Of a stretch of 64,000 bases of DNA, positions 1-7,681 are shown in pieces. How positions within the stretch are numbered: the stretch's first letter is position 1; every line of letters starts with the position of its first letter. The notes below the pieces were generated by a model. It did no database searches and had not been told where the DNA came from. It saw only the letters and a list, made by a program, of their open reading frames with translations. A program made the translations under genes and the position numbers. The DNA lies in the NCBI RefSeq assembly GCF_008017445.1, contig NZ_VRSW01000005.1, forward strand, positions 62,001-126,000, read 5' to 3'. The DNA comes from Microbacterium mitrae (GTDB taxonomy: Bacteria; Actinomycetota; Actinomycetes; Actinomycetales; Microbacteriaceae).

Positions 1-25
1 AAAACATATATCTAGGAGATAAACC

Positions 26-406
26 ATGGCTAAGCTCACCACTGAGGAGCTGCTCGAGCAGTTCGCCGGCCTGACGCTCGTTGAACTGAGCGAGTTCGTC
101 AAGGCTTTCGAAGAGAAGTTTGACGTTACCGCTGCAGCTCCGGTTGCTGTTGCAGGCGCTGCTGGCGCTGGCGCTGCTGAGGCTGAAGAAGAGAAGGACT
201 CGTTCGACGTCGTTCTCGAGGCAGCTGGCGACAAGAAGATCCAGGTCATCAAGGTCGTTCGCGAGCTCACCTCGCTCGGCCTCGGCGAGGCTAAGGCTGT
301 CGTCGACGGTGCACCCAAGGCTGTTCTTGAGGGCGCAAACAAGGAGACGGCCGAGAAGGCTAAGGCAGCTCTCGAAGAGGCTGGTGCAACGGTTTCCGTT
401 AAGTAA
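26..406 (+). CDS. rplL: 50S ribosomal protein L7/L12
   Basis: Stalk protein of the large ribosomal subunit; its dimers recruit and stimulate the translation GTPases. The 126-residue length fits the family. The N-terminal dimerisation helices (about residues 1-33) are followed by an Ala/Gly-rich hinge (about 36-54) and the compact C-terminal domain, with the characteristic stretches [20 protein letters not shown] and [11 protein letters not shown]. An AGGAG ribosome binding site lies at 14-18, 7 nt before the ATG. Codon use is strongly biased, as expected for a highly expressed gene. rplJ would normally lie just upstream, outside the window. A strong terminator follows, so this is the end of its operon. 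Confidence 0.98.
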   Translation: MAKLTTEELLEQFAGLTLVELSEFVKAFEEKFDVTAAAPVAVAGAAGAGAAEAEEEKDSFDVVLEAAGDKKIQVIKVVRELTSLGLGEAKAVVDGAPKAVLEGANKETAEKAKAALEEAGATVSVK

Positions 407-424
407 TTACGCTTTAGCGTTTCG

Positions 425-456
425 CACAGGGCTCCGGGTTTTCCCGGGGCCCTGTG
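425..456 (+). terminator. Terminator after rplL
   Basis: A 14-bp stem (425-438 with 443-456, one G-T wobble) and a TTTT loop, starting 18 nt after the rplL stop. It is followed by a weak T-rich stretch (TTCGTTTGTG). Typical intrinsic terminator closing the ribosomal operon. Confidence 0.85.
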
Positions 457-592
457 TTCGTTTGTGAGACGTTTCGCGCAGGCGACTGTTTCCGTGGATC
501 TGTGGTTCCGTGGTTCCGTCCCCGCGGTTCTGCAGGAGGCGCGCCTGTTGTGGCTCCACCGGCGCCGCGACCCGGTGCTTCGTGGTTCCGGT

Positions 593-677
593 CCCAAATG
601 TCGGACCGGCGCCGTGTGCTGAGCCCGTAGCGCCGCGGATTTCGGTGTGTCGGCGCGGACGCTCCGACATTTGGGAA
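593..677 (+). repeat. 85-bp inverted-repeat element, locus A copy 1
   Basis: Left arm CCCAAATGTCGGA (593-605) and right arm TCCGACATTTGGGAA (663-677) form a perfect 13-bp inverted repeat around a 57-bp interior. It is preceded by GTGGTTCCGGT. The same arms and the same 57-bp interior length recur in four other copies in the window. Confidence 0.85.
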
Positions 678-756
678 CCCCGCGACCGTACTTTGCGTGG
701 TTCGACGCTTTGCGTGGTTCCGCAGGCGGCGTGCCCCGGCCGATCGTGGTTCCGGT

Positions 757-841
757 CCCAAATGTCGGACCGGTGCCGTCGGCAATGCCCTGGGCGCTGT
801 GGTTGTCGGCGTGTCGTGCCGAGTGCTCCGACATTTGGGAA
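757..841 (+). repeat. 85-bp inverted-repeat element, locus A copy 2
   Basis: Left arm 757-769 and right arm 827-841 have the same sequences as copy 1, again with a 57-bp interior. It starts 164 bp after copy 1 and is also preceded by GTGGTTCCGGT. The interior differs from copy 1 but keeps a CGGCGTGTCG block at the matching place before the right arm. Confidence 0.85.
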
Positions 842-978
842 CGTCCGACACGCCCTGCGGACCCACGGAACCTCAGAACCTCAGAATCCCCGAACCACAA
901 AACCTCGGAACCACAGAGCTGCGGAACGCCGGAACGACGGAACCACGGAACCAGACCCACAGACCCACGGAACCAGGG

Positions 979-1998
979 TCAGAGGCGGGCGGGCTCGGGC
1001 GGTGGGGCAGTGGAGCTGCGGATGACCATTGTGGCGGGCGCCCACACGCGCTCGGGCGTGCTGCGCGGCTTGGCGATCAGGCGGGAGAGGAGTTCGACGG
1101 CCGTCTCGCCCTGCTCGCGCGGGCTTTGGCGCAGCGTTGTGAGGGAGAACATCTCGGCGTGCGTGTGGTCGTCAATGCCGATGACGCTGAGGTCGTTCGG
1201 CACCCCGATTCCCTGGCGGCGGGCCGCAATAATCGCGCCGATCGCGACCTCGTCACACACCGCGACGATGGCGGTCGGTCGGGCGTGGCTACCGCTGAGA
1301 AAATCGACCGCCACGGCGTAGCCGTCAGGCATGTCAACGTCGCAGGGTATGTGCTGTACAAATTCGGCGAGCCCCGCCTCGGTCATGGCGGTTCGATAAC
1401 CGCCCACGCGCCGGGCGTCACCAAAGCTGTGATCGGAGTCTTCTGGCGCGCCGCCGAGAAAGACGATGTTGGAGTGTCCGAGCGCAATGAGGTGCTGTGT
1501 TGCCCTGAGCGCGGCTTCAAAGTCGTCGATCGACACGGCGCTGGTGCCAGCGTCATAACTGCCAATGGTGACCAACGGCTTGCCGATCGTGGTGATGCGG
1601 TCCAGCTCGCGTGTTGATGGTTCCAGACCGACGGTGATGAGGCCGTCGAAGCGGCGACGCCCAAGGTAGGTGTCAAACATTCGTTGGCGGTTGGCGGAGC
1701 CGGGCTCGGCGGAGAACAGGGCGCAGTCCAGATCGCGGGCGATCAGCGCGTTTTGGATGCCGTCAACCACTTCGCCGAAGTACCAGCGGGTGACGTGTGG
1801 AACAATCACGCCGATCGTTTGGGTCTTGCCGGTTGCGAGAGAAACGGCGTGGGTTGATGGCACGTATCCCAGCGTGTTTGCGGCATCGCGCACGCGCTGC
1901 CGCGTGGCGTCAGACACGTATCCGCTGCCCGTGAGCGCGCGCGAGGCGGTGGACTTGGATACTCCGGCTCTCCGAGCAACGTCTGCAATTCCGCTCAT
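979..1998 (-). CDS. LacI-family transcriptional regulator (probable alpha-glucoside regulator)
   Basis: DNA-binding repressor or activator of 339 residues. The N-terminal LacI helix-turn-helix and hinge helix cover about residues 1-60 (GIADVARRAGVSKSTASRAL); a periplasmic-binding-protein-like sugar-sensing domain (about 63-330) follows. The start chosen is the ATG at 1998, preceded on the reverse strand by GAGAGGAGGAG, because a longer frame adds 32 residues with no family resemblance. It is transcribed away from the ABC importer at 2262-5988, and two palindromes with a central CG lie in the shared upstream region. Control of that importer in response to an alpha-glucoside is therefore inferred; the ligand is not known. 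Confidence 0.93.
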   Translation of the reverse strand: MSGIADVARRAGVSKSTASRALTGSGYVSDATRQRVRDAANTLGYVPSTHAVSLATGKTQTIGVIVPHVTRWYFGEVVDGIQNALIARDLDCALFSAEPGSANRQRMFDTYLGRRRFDGLITVGLEPSTRELDRITTIGKPLVTIGSYDAGTSAVSIDDFEAALRATQHLIALGHSNIVFLGGAPEDSDHSFGDARRVGGYRTAMTEAGLAEFVQHIPCDVDMPDGYAVAVDFLSGSHARPTAIVAVCDEVAIGAIIAARRQGIGVPNDLSVIGIDDHTHAEMFSLTTLRQSPREQGETAVELLSRLIAKPRSTPERVWAPATMVIRSSTAPPPEPARL

Positions 1999-2051
1999 TC
2001 CGGCTCCTCCTCTCGAACGTGATTTCCAGCATAGGTGAATCACAGCCGAAA

Positions 2052-2065
2052 TGGAACCGGTTCCA
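2052..2065. promoter_or_regulatory. Candidate LacI-type operator (palindrome 1)
   Basis: Perfect 14-bp palindrome TGGAACCGGTTCCA with a central CG, 54 nt upstream of the LacI start codon. Position and form suit an autoregulatory operator, but the half-site GGAACC is common throughout the window, so this is uncertain. Confidence 0.4.
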
Positions 2066-2102
2066 CATTGACGAGTCGGGGTCGGCTTGAGCATCCTGGT
2101 CG

Positions 2103-2116
2103 TGAGAGCGCTCCCA
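2103..2116. promoter_or_regulatory. Candidate LacI-type operator (palindrome 2)
   Basis: TGAGAGCGCTCCCA is a near-perfect palindrome with the AGCGCT core typical of MalR/CcpA-like LacI-family sites. It lies between the divergent lacI-type gene and the ABC importer operon. Confidence 0.5.
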
Positions 2117-2261
2117 AACGCGTTTCACAGAGGTTATCGAGTCGTAATACACCAAAGTCTTGTGCTCAAGCCGAAGTATCAATAGATTCTGCTGGAAGCG
2201 GTTCCTCATTCGGAACCGGGAGCGCAAGGAAGGGCTCCTCGCGCTAGAAAGGAGTGTCGAC

Positions 2262-3602
2262 ATGGGTGTTCCACGCCGACGTCGTGTGCTGGTTGGCTTT
2301 GCTGTCGCTGGCATCGCTGCATTAACTCTCGCCGGATGCGCCGAGTCGGAAGACGGTGGCGCTGCACCGGGCGATGGCTCCTCGCTCGAGGGCGAGACGG
2401 TCAAGATCTCCGGCGGCATCACCGGAACCGAAGCAGAAGCGCTGAATGACTCGTTCCTGCAGTTTGAAAAAGACACCGGCATCTCGGTGGAATACACCGG
2501 TGACAAGGGCTTCGAAGGCAACATCGTCACCAAGGTTGACGGTGGCTCCGCCCCCGACATCGCGATCGTTCCCCAGCCTGGTCTGATGAACACGCTCATC
2601 GCGACGGGTGAGGCAAAGCCCGCCCCCGAAGCCGTTGAGGCGCTCGTTGACGAGAACTGGTCAGCAGACTGGAAGGGCTACGGAACGGTCGACGGCACGT
2701 TCTACGCGGCACCGATGCTTGCGAACGTGAAGGGCTACGTTTTCTACTCGCCGAAGCAGTTCGAGGAGTGGGGTGTTGAAGTTCCCAAGACGTGGGATGA
2801 AATGCTCACGCTTACCAAGACGATCCAGGAGACCACGGGGGACGCACCGTGGTGTGCGGGCTTCGCCTCCGATGCCGCTTCAGGCTGGCCCGGAACCGAC
2901 TGGGTTGAAGACCTCGTTTTGCGTCAGTCTGGCGCCGATGTCTACGACCAGTGGATCGCCGGCGACGTCAAGTTCACCGACCCGGAGATCGAGAGTGCCT
3001 TCGACGCCGTTGGTGAGATTCTCTTGAACCCCGACTACGTCAACGCCGGTTTTGGTGATGTGAAGAGCATCAACACCACCGCGTTTGCAGACGTTGCAGC
3101 CAAGCTGGCAGACGGAACCTGTGCGCTGACGCACCAGGGATCGTTCCTTACGGCAAACCTGCTGACGACCAAGACCGCGGATGGCGAGACGCCCGAGATC
3201 GCACCGGACGGCGACGTCTACGCGTTCATCATGCCCGGCATGACCGAGGGCGAGCTGCAGGTTGAGGTTGGTGGCGAGTTCGTCGTTGGCTTCAGCGATG
3301 ACGCTGCCACGCAGGCTGTGCTGGAGTTCATGGCGAGCAAGGAGTTCGCTGACGCTCGCGTTGAGCTTGGTGGCGCCATGTCGGCCAACAAGAACGCCGA
3401 CCCGTCGCTGGCTTCGAGCGAGTTCTTGACCGAGGCAATGATGGTGCTGCAGGACGACACGACGGTTGTTCGTTTTGACGCCTCCGACCTCATGCCGACC
3501 ACGGTTGGTTCCGGATCATTCTGGAAGGGAATGGTCAGCTGGATCGACGGCAAGAGCACGCCGGACGTGCTTAGCGATATTCAGGCTGGTTACGAGAACT
3601 AG
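2262..3602 (+). CDS. aglE: Sugar ABC transporter substrate-binding lipoprotein (AglE-like)
   Basis: Extracytoplasmic solute receptor of a carbohydrate ABC importer, 446 residues. The N-terminus has an Arg-rich n-region, a hydrophobic stretch and a lipobox LAGC with the lipidated Cys at residue 26. The rest is a family 1 solute-binding fold; the opening of the mature part (GTEAEALNDSFLQFEKDTGI) resembles alpha-glucoside binding proteins of the AglE type. The start ATG follows a GAAAGGAG site; an upstream in-frame start would bury the signal peptide. It is the first gene of aglE-aglF-aglG. A GC-rich hairpin between it and the permeases may let the receptor be made in excess. The substrate is inferred from family resemblance only. 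Confidence 0.88.
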   Translation: MGVPRRRRVLVGFAVAGIAALTLAGCAESEDGGAAPGDGSSLEGETVKISGGITGTEAEALNDSFLQFEKDTGISVEYTGDKGFEGNIVTKVDGGSAPDIAIVPQPGLMNTLIATGEAKPAPEAVEALVDENWSADWKGYGTVDGTFYAAPMLANVKGYVFYSPKQFEEWGVEVPKTWDEMLTLTKTIQETTGDAPWCAGFASDAASGWPGTDWVEDLVLRQSGADVYDQWIAGDVKFTDPEIESAFDAVGEILLNPDYVNAGFGDVKSINTTAFADVAAKLADGTCALTHQGSFLTANLLTTKTADGETPEIAPDGDVYAFIMPGMTEGELQVEVGGEFVVGFSDDAATQAVLEFMASKEFADARVELGGAMSANKNADPSLASSEFLTEAMMVLQDDTTVVRFDASDLMPTTVGSGSFWKGMVSWIDGKSTPDVLSDIQAGYEN

Positions 3603-3620
3603 TCTGGTCTCGTCAGACAA

Positions 3621-3657
3621 CGTGAGGGGTCGAGGCCCAGCGCCCCGGCCCCTCACG
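3621..3657 (+). terminator. Intra-operon hairpin after aglE
   Basis: Perfect 9-bp stem CGTGAGGGG/CCCCTCACG around a GC-rich 19-nt loop, 18 nt after the receptor stop codon and 50 nt before the permease gene. There is no T-run, so attenuation or mRNA 3'-end protection is more likely than full termination. Confidence 0.55.
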
Positions 3658-3706
3658 TGACCCTGGCGGACTTTGAGTTCACTGTCGCACTCAGAAGGAG
3701 GTCTTC

Positions 3707-5020
3707 ATGTCCCATAGCGTTGCTACCGAAGCACAAGCGAAATCTGGTGGGTACAACCCCAAGGTGACGACGCTCGGCGTGGTCGGTGGGATCATTCTCA
3801 TCGTCGGCTTGATCGTCGCGCTCGTCTTCAGCACCCCGAACCCGGATGCCAATCCGCGGTCGCTGGGTTTCTCGCTCAACTCGTTCTTCCAGTGGCTGGG
3901 CAATCTCGGCCCGCTCGTGCAGATCCCCATTGTGGTCTTGGTCTTCGCGGCGGTCGTTGGTCTGATCCTGCTGTTGGTGGAGTACGCGCCTCGCCGCGGT
4001 CCGGTGTACTTCTGGATCCGCCTCATCGCGTGCTTCGTGATTCCGCTGATCGCCTTCATGTTGCTGCGTCCGTATGCGAACGCGCTGCTGTACGTCGTCG
4101 CGATCGCACTCGCCAGCGGTGGCTTGCTGTTCTTCGCAGACCTTCGCGCTCGCGAAGGTTCCGGCTACCTGTTCCAGCTGGTGCTCTTCATGGCCCCAGC
4201 GACCATTCTTCTGGCCCTCGGCCTGATCTACCCAGCGATCTCCACGGTCGTGCAGTCATTCTTCGACAAGACGGGTGACAACTTCGTCGGGCTCGAGAAT
4301 TACCACTGGGTGCTTACCAACCCAGAGGGCACCTGGTCGATCATCAACACGTTGATTTGGGCGCTGCTGGCACCAACGATTTCTACCGCGATTGGTCTCG
4401 CGTACGCGGTCTTTATTGACCGCGCTCGTGGCGAGAAGGTGCTCAAGGTTCTCGTCTTCATGCCGGTCGCCATCTCGTTCGTGGGCGCCGGTATCATCTG
4501 GAAGTTCATGTACGACGTTCGCGAGGGCGAGCAGATCGGTCTGTTGAACGCGATCGTGACTGCCTTCGGCGGCGACCCGGTCAGCTGGCTCGATGCACGC
4601 CCCATTTGGAACACGCTGTTCCTGCTGATCGTGTTCATCTGGACCCAAACCGGCTTCGCGATGGTGATTCTGTCGGCCGCCATCAAGGCGGTTCCCACCG
4701 AGCAAACCGAGGCCGCTGGTCTCGACGGCGCAAACTCGTGGCAGCGCTTCGTCAATGTCACCGTGCCAGGCATTCGCGGCTCGCTGATCGTCGTGCTCAC
4801 CACCATCACCATCATGTCGCTCAAGGTTTACGACATCGTCGCGGTGATGACCGGTGGCCGCGCAGACACCACCGTGTTGGGCTTTGAGATGGTGAACCAG
4901 CAGCAACGATTCCAGAGCTACGGCCACTCGTCGGCGCTTGCGGTCGTGCTGTTCATATTCGTGCTGCCGTTGATCATCTTCAACGCCAGACAGCTTGCGA
5001 AGCAGAGGGAGATCCGCTGA
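3707..5020 (+). CDS. aglF: Sugar ABC transporter permease (AglF-like), extended N-terminus
   Basis: Inner-membrane permease of the importer, 437 residues. The C-terminal 300 residues are a MalF-type permease with an EAA loop (EAAGLDGANSWQRFVNVTVP) for docking the ATPase. About 140 extra N-terminal residues add some four predicted membrane helices (for example VTTLGVVGGIILIVGLIVAL), making it longer than the roughly 300-residue norm. The ATG follows a strong AAGGAGG at 3695-3701. Its stop overlaps the next start by one base (TGATG), so translation is probably coupled. No ATPase gene is in the operon; a shared MsiK-type ATPase elsewhere is likely. Confidence 0.9.
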   Translation: MSHSVATEAQAKSGGYNPKVTTLGVVGGIILIVGLIVALVFSTPNPDANPRSLGFSLNSFFQWLGNLGPLVQIPIVVLVFAAVVGLILLLVEYAPRRGPVYFWIRLIACFVIPLIAFMLLRPYANALLYVVAIALASGGLLFFADLRAREGSGYLFQLVLFMAPATILLALGLIYPAISTVVQSFFDKTGDNFVGLENYHWVLTNPEGTWSIINTLIWALLAPTISTAIGLAYAVFIDRARGEKVLKVLVFMPVAISFVGAGIIWKFMYDVREGEQIGLLNAIVTAFGGDPVSWLDARPIWNTLFLLIVFIWTQTGFAMVILSAAIKAVPTEQTEAAGLDGANSWQRFVNVTVPGIRGSLIVVLTTITIMSLKVYDIVAVMTGGRADTTVLGFEMVNQQQRFQSYGHSSALAVVLFIFVLPLIIFNARQLAKQREIR

Positions 5021-5988
5021 TGAGCGAAACAACGGCCATCGTCATGGATCAGCGCAATGCGCGCCAGATTGAGCGTGAAACGCGCCGCAACGAGAAGACC
5101 GCTCACAAGCGGTTGACCTCGAAGGGTGCCACGATTGCGGCAGCAATTATCGCAATCTTCTGGAGCATCCCCACCTTCGGACTGTTGGTGACCTCGTTCC
5201 GTCCGGGTGCTGATTCGTCGAGCACGGGTTGGTGGACAGTCTTCGTCAACCCGTCGTTCACGCTGGACAACTACTTCCAGGCGCTGACGGCAGGCGGAAC
5301 CTCGTTGACGTTGGGGGAGTCGTTCATCAACTCCCTCGCGATCTCGATTCCGGCGACCATCATTCCGATCGTTGTCGCATCGCTTGCGGCATACGCCTTC
5401 GCGTGGATTCCGTTCAAGGGTCGCAACGGCCTGTTCATCTTTGTCTTCGCGCTGCAAATCGTGCCGATTCAGATGGCCCTGGTTCCGTTGCTGTCGATGT
5501 TCTCTCGCGGACTCACGATCAACGACGTGACGATCTTCCCGGGTCTAGCGCTTCGCGATGCTGATCACAGCTTCGCGACGGTGTGGATCGCTCACGCGAT
5601 TTTCGCACTGCCGCTGGCCATCTTCATGCTCCACAACTTCATTTCGGAAATTCCGAACGAGGTTATTGAGGCAGCACGTGTGGATGGTGCCGGCCACGGC
5701 CAGGTGTTCTTCCGCATCATCCTGCCGCTGGCGATGCCGGCTATCGCATCGTTCGGTATTTTCCAGTTCTTGTGGGTCTGGAACGACCTGCTGGTCGCGA
5801 CAATATTCGCGCCAGATACGTCGCTACCACTAACGCAGACGTTGAACTCGCTCTCCGGCAGTTGGGGCGACCAATGGTTCCTGCAGTCGGCGGGTGCGTT
5901 CATCGCGATCATCGTTCCGCTGATTGTGTTCTTCGCTCTGCAACGCTTCTTCGTTCGCGGCCTGCTCGCAGGCGCGACGAAGGGGTAG
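5020..5988 (+). CDS. aglG: Sugar ABC transporter permease (AglG-like)
   Basis: Second permease of the importer, 322 residues, MalG type. It has a charged N-terminus (ERETRRNEKTAHKR), a first helix around residues 42-65, a large extracytoplasmic loop, and an EAA motif near residues 222-240 (EVIEAARVDGAGHGQVFFRI). The ATG overlaps the aglF stop by one base. A strong terminator follows 16 nt after the stop, so the operon ends here without an ATPase or glycosidase gene. Confidence 0.92.
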   Translation: MSETTAIVMDQRNARQIERETRRNEKTAHKRLTSKGATIAAAIIAIFWSIPTFGLLVTSFRPGADSSSTGWWTVFVNPSFTLDNYFQALTAGGTSLTLGESFINSLAISIPATIIPIVVASLAAYAFAWIPFKGRNGLFIFVFALQIVPIQMALVPLLSMFSRGLTINDVTIFPGLALRDADHSFATVWIAHAIFALPLAIFMLHNFISEIPNEVIEAARVDGAGHGQVFFRIILPLAMPAIASFGIFQFLWVWNDLLVATIFAPDTSLPLTQTLNSLSGSWGDQWFLQSAGAFIAIIVPLIVFFALQRFFVRGLLAGATKG

Positions 5989-6004
5989 GGGGAAAACGGG
6001 GGAA

Positions 6005-6042
6005 GGGGGCTCGTGACATTGTCACGGGCCCCCTGAATTTTT
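6005..6042 (+). terminator. Terminator of the aglEFG operon
   Basis: A 13-bp stem (GGGGGCTCGTGAC with GTCACGGGCCCCC, one wobble) and a 3-nt loop, followed by TGAATTTTT. It lies between the convergent aglG and DUF305 genes. Confidence 0.85.
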
Positions 6043-6053
6043 GGCGGGCGGCT

Positions 6054-6752
6054 TTAGCCGGAGCAGCCAAACCGACTCTGCAGCGACTGCATGGCAGAAA
6101 TCTCGCTGGTCTGGGTGGCCGCCATTTTTCCGGCCAGATCCAGCACGTTTGCGTTGGAGCCGAGCTCTTCAATCGCATCAACCATGTCGATCGCACCCTC
6201 GTGGTGGCGGATCATCAGCTCAAGAAACTGGCAGTCGGCGGCCGTTCCGCTTGCTGCAGCGAGTTGCTTCAGCTGCTCGTCGGTCGCCATGCCCATCTGG
6301 GCGTTGAGCTCCTCCGGGGTGAGTGCCGGGTCGCCGTGGCCGCTGTGCTCACTGCTGCTTGCCATCCACCGCATCGCGGGGGCGGAACCATACGCCGGCA
6401 GGTTCCAGTCGATGAGCCACTGCTGCATCTGGCCCAGCTGCGCCGACTGCGCCGTCGCGATGTCGTACGCGATCGCACGCAGGTCTGCATCTTGCGTCTT
6501 CGGGTAGATGATCATCGCCATCTCCACCGCCTGCTGGTGGTGGCTCTGCATGTCGCGGGCGAAGCCGGCTTCTGCCGAAGAGTCAAGCGGAACCTGGGCT
6601 GCGGGTGTCGAGTCAAAGGCACTGAAGCGGCCGATAGCGAAGGCCGCCGCCGCGATCGTCGCCACAGCGACCGTGACCGCGAGCACCTTTTGCCAGCGCG
6701 GCATCGGAGGTTCCGCGGGCAGGGTCGACGAATCGATTGCGTCAGCCGACAT
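6054..6752 (-). CDS. DUF305 family membrane-anchored protein
   Basis: A 232-residue protein with one N-terminal membrane helix (about residues 23-45, VLAVTVAVATIAAAAFAIGR) and an exported helical DUF305 domain. The domain shows the family's paired histidine motifs, ARDMQSHHQQAVEMA near residue 65 and ELMIRHHEGAIDM near residue 175, which suggest metal binding. The function is not established. Its ATG overlaps the stop of the upstream DUF3105 gene (TAATG), so the two are probably coupled. An earlier in-frame start would add 45 Arg-rich residues before the membrane helix and is rejected. Confidence 0.9.
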   Translation of the reverse strand: MSADAIDSSTLPAEPPMPRWQKVLAVTVAVATIAAAAFAIGRFSAFDSTPAAQVPLDSSAEAGFARDMQSHHQQAVEMAMIIYPKTQDADLRAIAYDIATAQSAQLGQMQQWLIDWNLPAYGSAPAMRWMASSSEHSGHGDPALTPEELNAQMGMATDEQLKQLAAASGTAADCQFLELMIRHHEGAIDMVDAIEELGSNANVLDLAGKMAATQTSEISAMQSLQSRFGCSG

Positions 6753-7453
6753 TATTCGGGCCAACCGCCATTCGGTTCTACGCACAGGGCGCCGGGCTCC
6801 GGCACCTGGTTGCTGCGCCAGTAGTTTGTGAAGAAGTCGGTGACGCGCTCGTCGTCGACCGAGTCCAGCTTGAGCTGCGCGTTCCAAGCGCTCATCGTGA
6901 TGGGAGTATCCATGCCCTCGTAGGGGCTGAGAATCGCGTAGGTGTCGGGCGTCATGCTCTTAAGCTTCTGCACGTCTTCATCGGTCACCTGTGCGGGGTC
7001 ATAGGTCACCCAGACGGCGCCGTGCTCCATGCTGTGCACGGCGTTCTCGTCACGCACGGGCTCTTCGTACACGGCACAGGTCAACCACCGGTAAGAGTGC
7101 GGACCGCCAGCCGGCGGGGATTGTTCGTAGTCCACCGGATCTTCGGTGTGCAGGGTCTGGTGCTCGAAGGTCTCGACGCCCTCGATGGTCATCGAGCCGT
7201 TGGCCGATTCATAGCTCACCGGGCGCGGCGTCATAATGTACGAAGCCACCACGAGGCCAACGACCGCGATCACGCCGACGCCGCTGAGCACCCAGGCGAG
7301 CGTCTTATTGCGCTTGCGGCGGGCGATGTTGCGCTGATACTCGGCGAGCTTCGCCTGTCGTTCTTCCTGGCGCTGCTGCTTCTGCGAGGCGGCATTCATC
7401 GTGCCGTTGTTCTTAGCGGGGTTTCCGCTTTTTCGAGGAGGCGTCGAGCTCAT
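6752..7453 (-). CDS. DUF3105 family membrane protein
   Basis: A 233-residue protein with a positively charged, coiled N-terminus (QKQQRQEERQAKLAEYQRNI), one membrane helix (about residues 52-73) and an exported DUF3105 domain. The domain includes QSPPAGGPHSYRWLTCAVYE and MEHGAVWVTYDP, typical of the family. Biochemical function is unknown. It forms a two-gene unit with the DUF305 gene, an arrangement I recall from other actinobacteria, so a shared envelope role is inferred. No clear ribosome binding site precedes the ATG. Confidence 0.88.
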   Translation of the reverse strand: MSSTPPRKSGNPAKNNGTMNAASQKQQRQEERQAKLAEYQRNIARRKRNKTLAWVLSGVGVIAVVGLVVASYIMTPRPVSYESANGSMTIEGVETFEHQTLHTEDPVDYEQSPPAGGPHSYRWLTCAVYEEPVRDENAVHSMEHGAVWVTYDPAQVTDEDVQKLKSMTPDTYAILSPYEGMDTPITMSAWNAQLKLDSVDDERVTDFFTNYWRSNQVPEPGALCVEPNGGWPE

Positions 7454-7681
7454 GTCGTCATCGTATGCGAGTGGATGAAAACATCACTGTGAAAAGGCAC
7501 AGACCTGGCCGCGGCAGAGCCCGCGGTAACGGGCTGTGGTATTGCTCTCGACCGCACGGGATGTGGCGATCGATCCGACGCCCACCCGCCAGCGCCAGGC
7601 GTTTCGCTCGGCTGCCCGCAGGAGTAACATAGTACCGCCCAGCGCCGAATCGTTTCGAAACTAGATAAGCCGAAAGCCATC

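Larger units (their letters stand above)
457..978. other. Repeat-rich intergenic island, no credible gene
   Basis: About 520 bp between rplL and the lacI-type gene. It holds two tandem copies of the 85-bp inverted-repeat element and dense runs of GTGGTTCCG on the left and CGGAACCA on the right (at least eleven GGTTCC/GGAACC hexamers in the first kilobase by eye). Open frames exist on both strands but their translations are Arg/Pro/Thr-rich low complexity with no recognisable domain. Confidence 0.7.

Noticed and set aside
510-1617. Overlapping long frames after rplL (171-306 codons)
   Set aside because: They run through the repeat island and antisense to the lacI-type gene; translations are low complexity without domains.
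7652-7661. GTTTCGAAAC palindrome as a defined operator of the MFS exporter
   Set aside because: No adjacent regulator gene and only 10 bp; kept only as a remark on the MFS entry.
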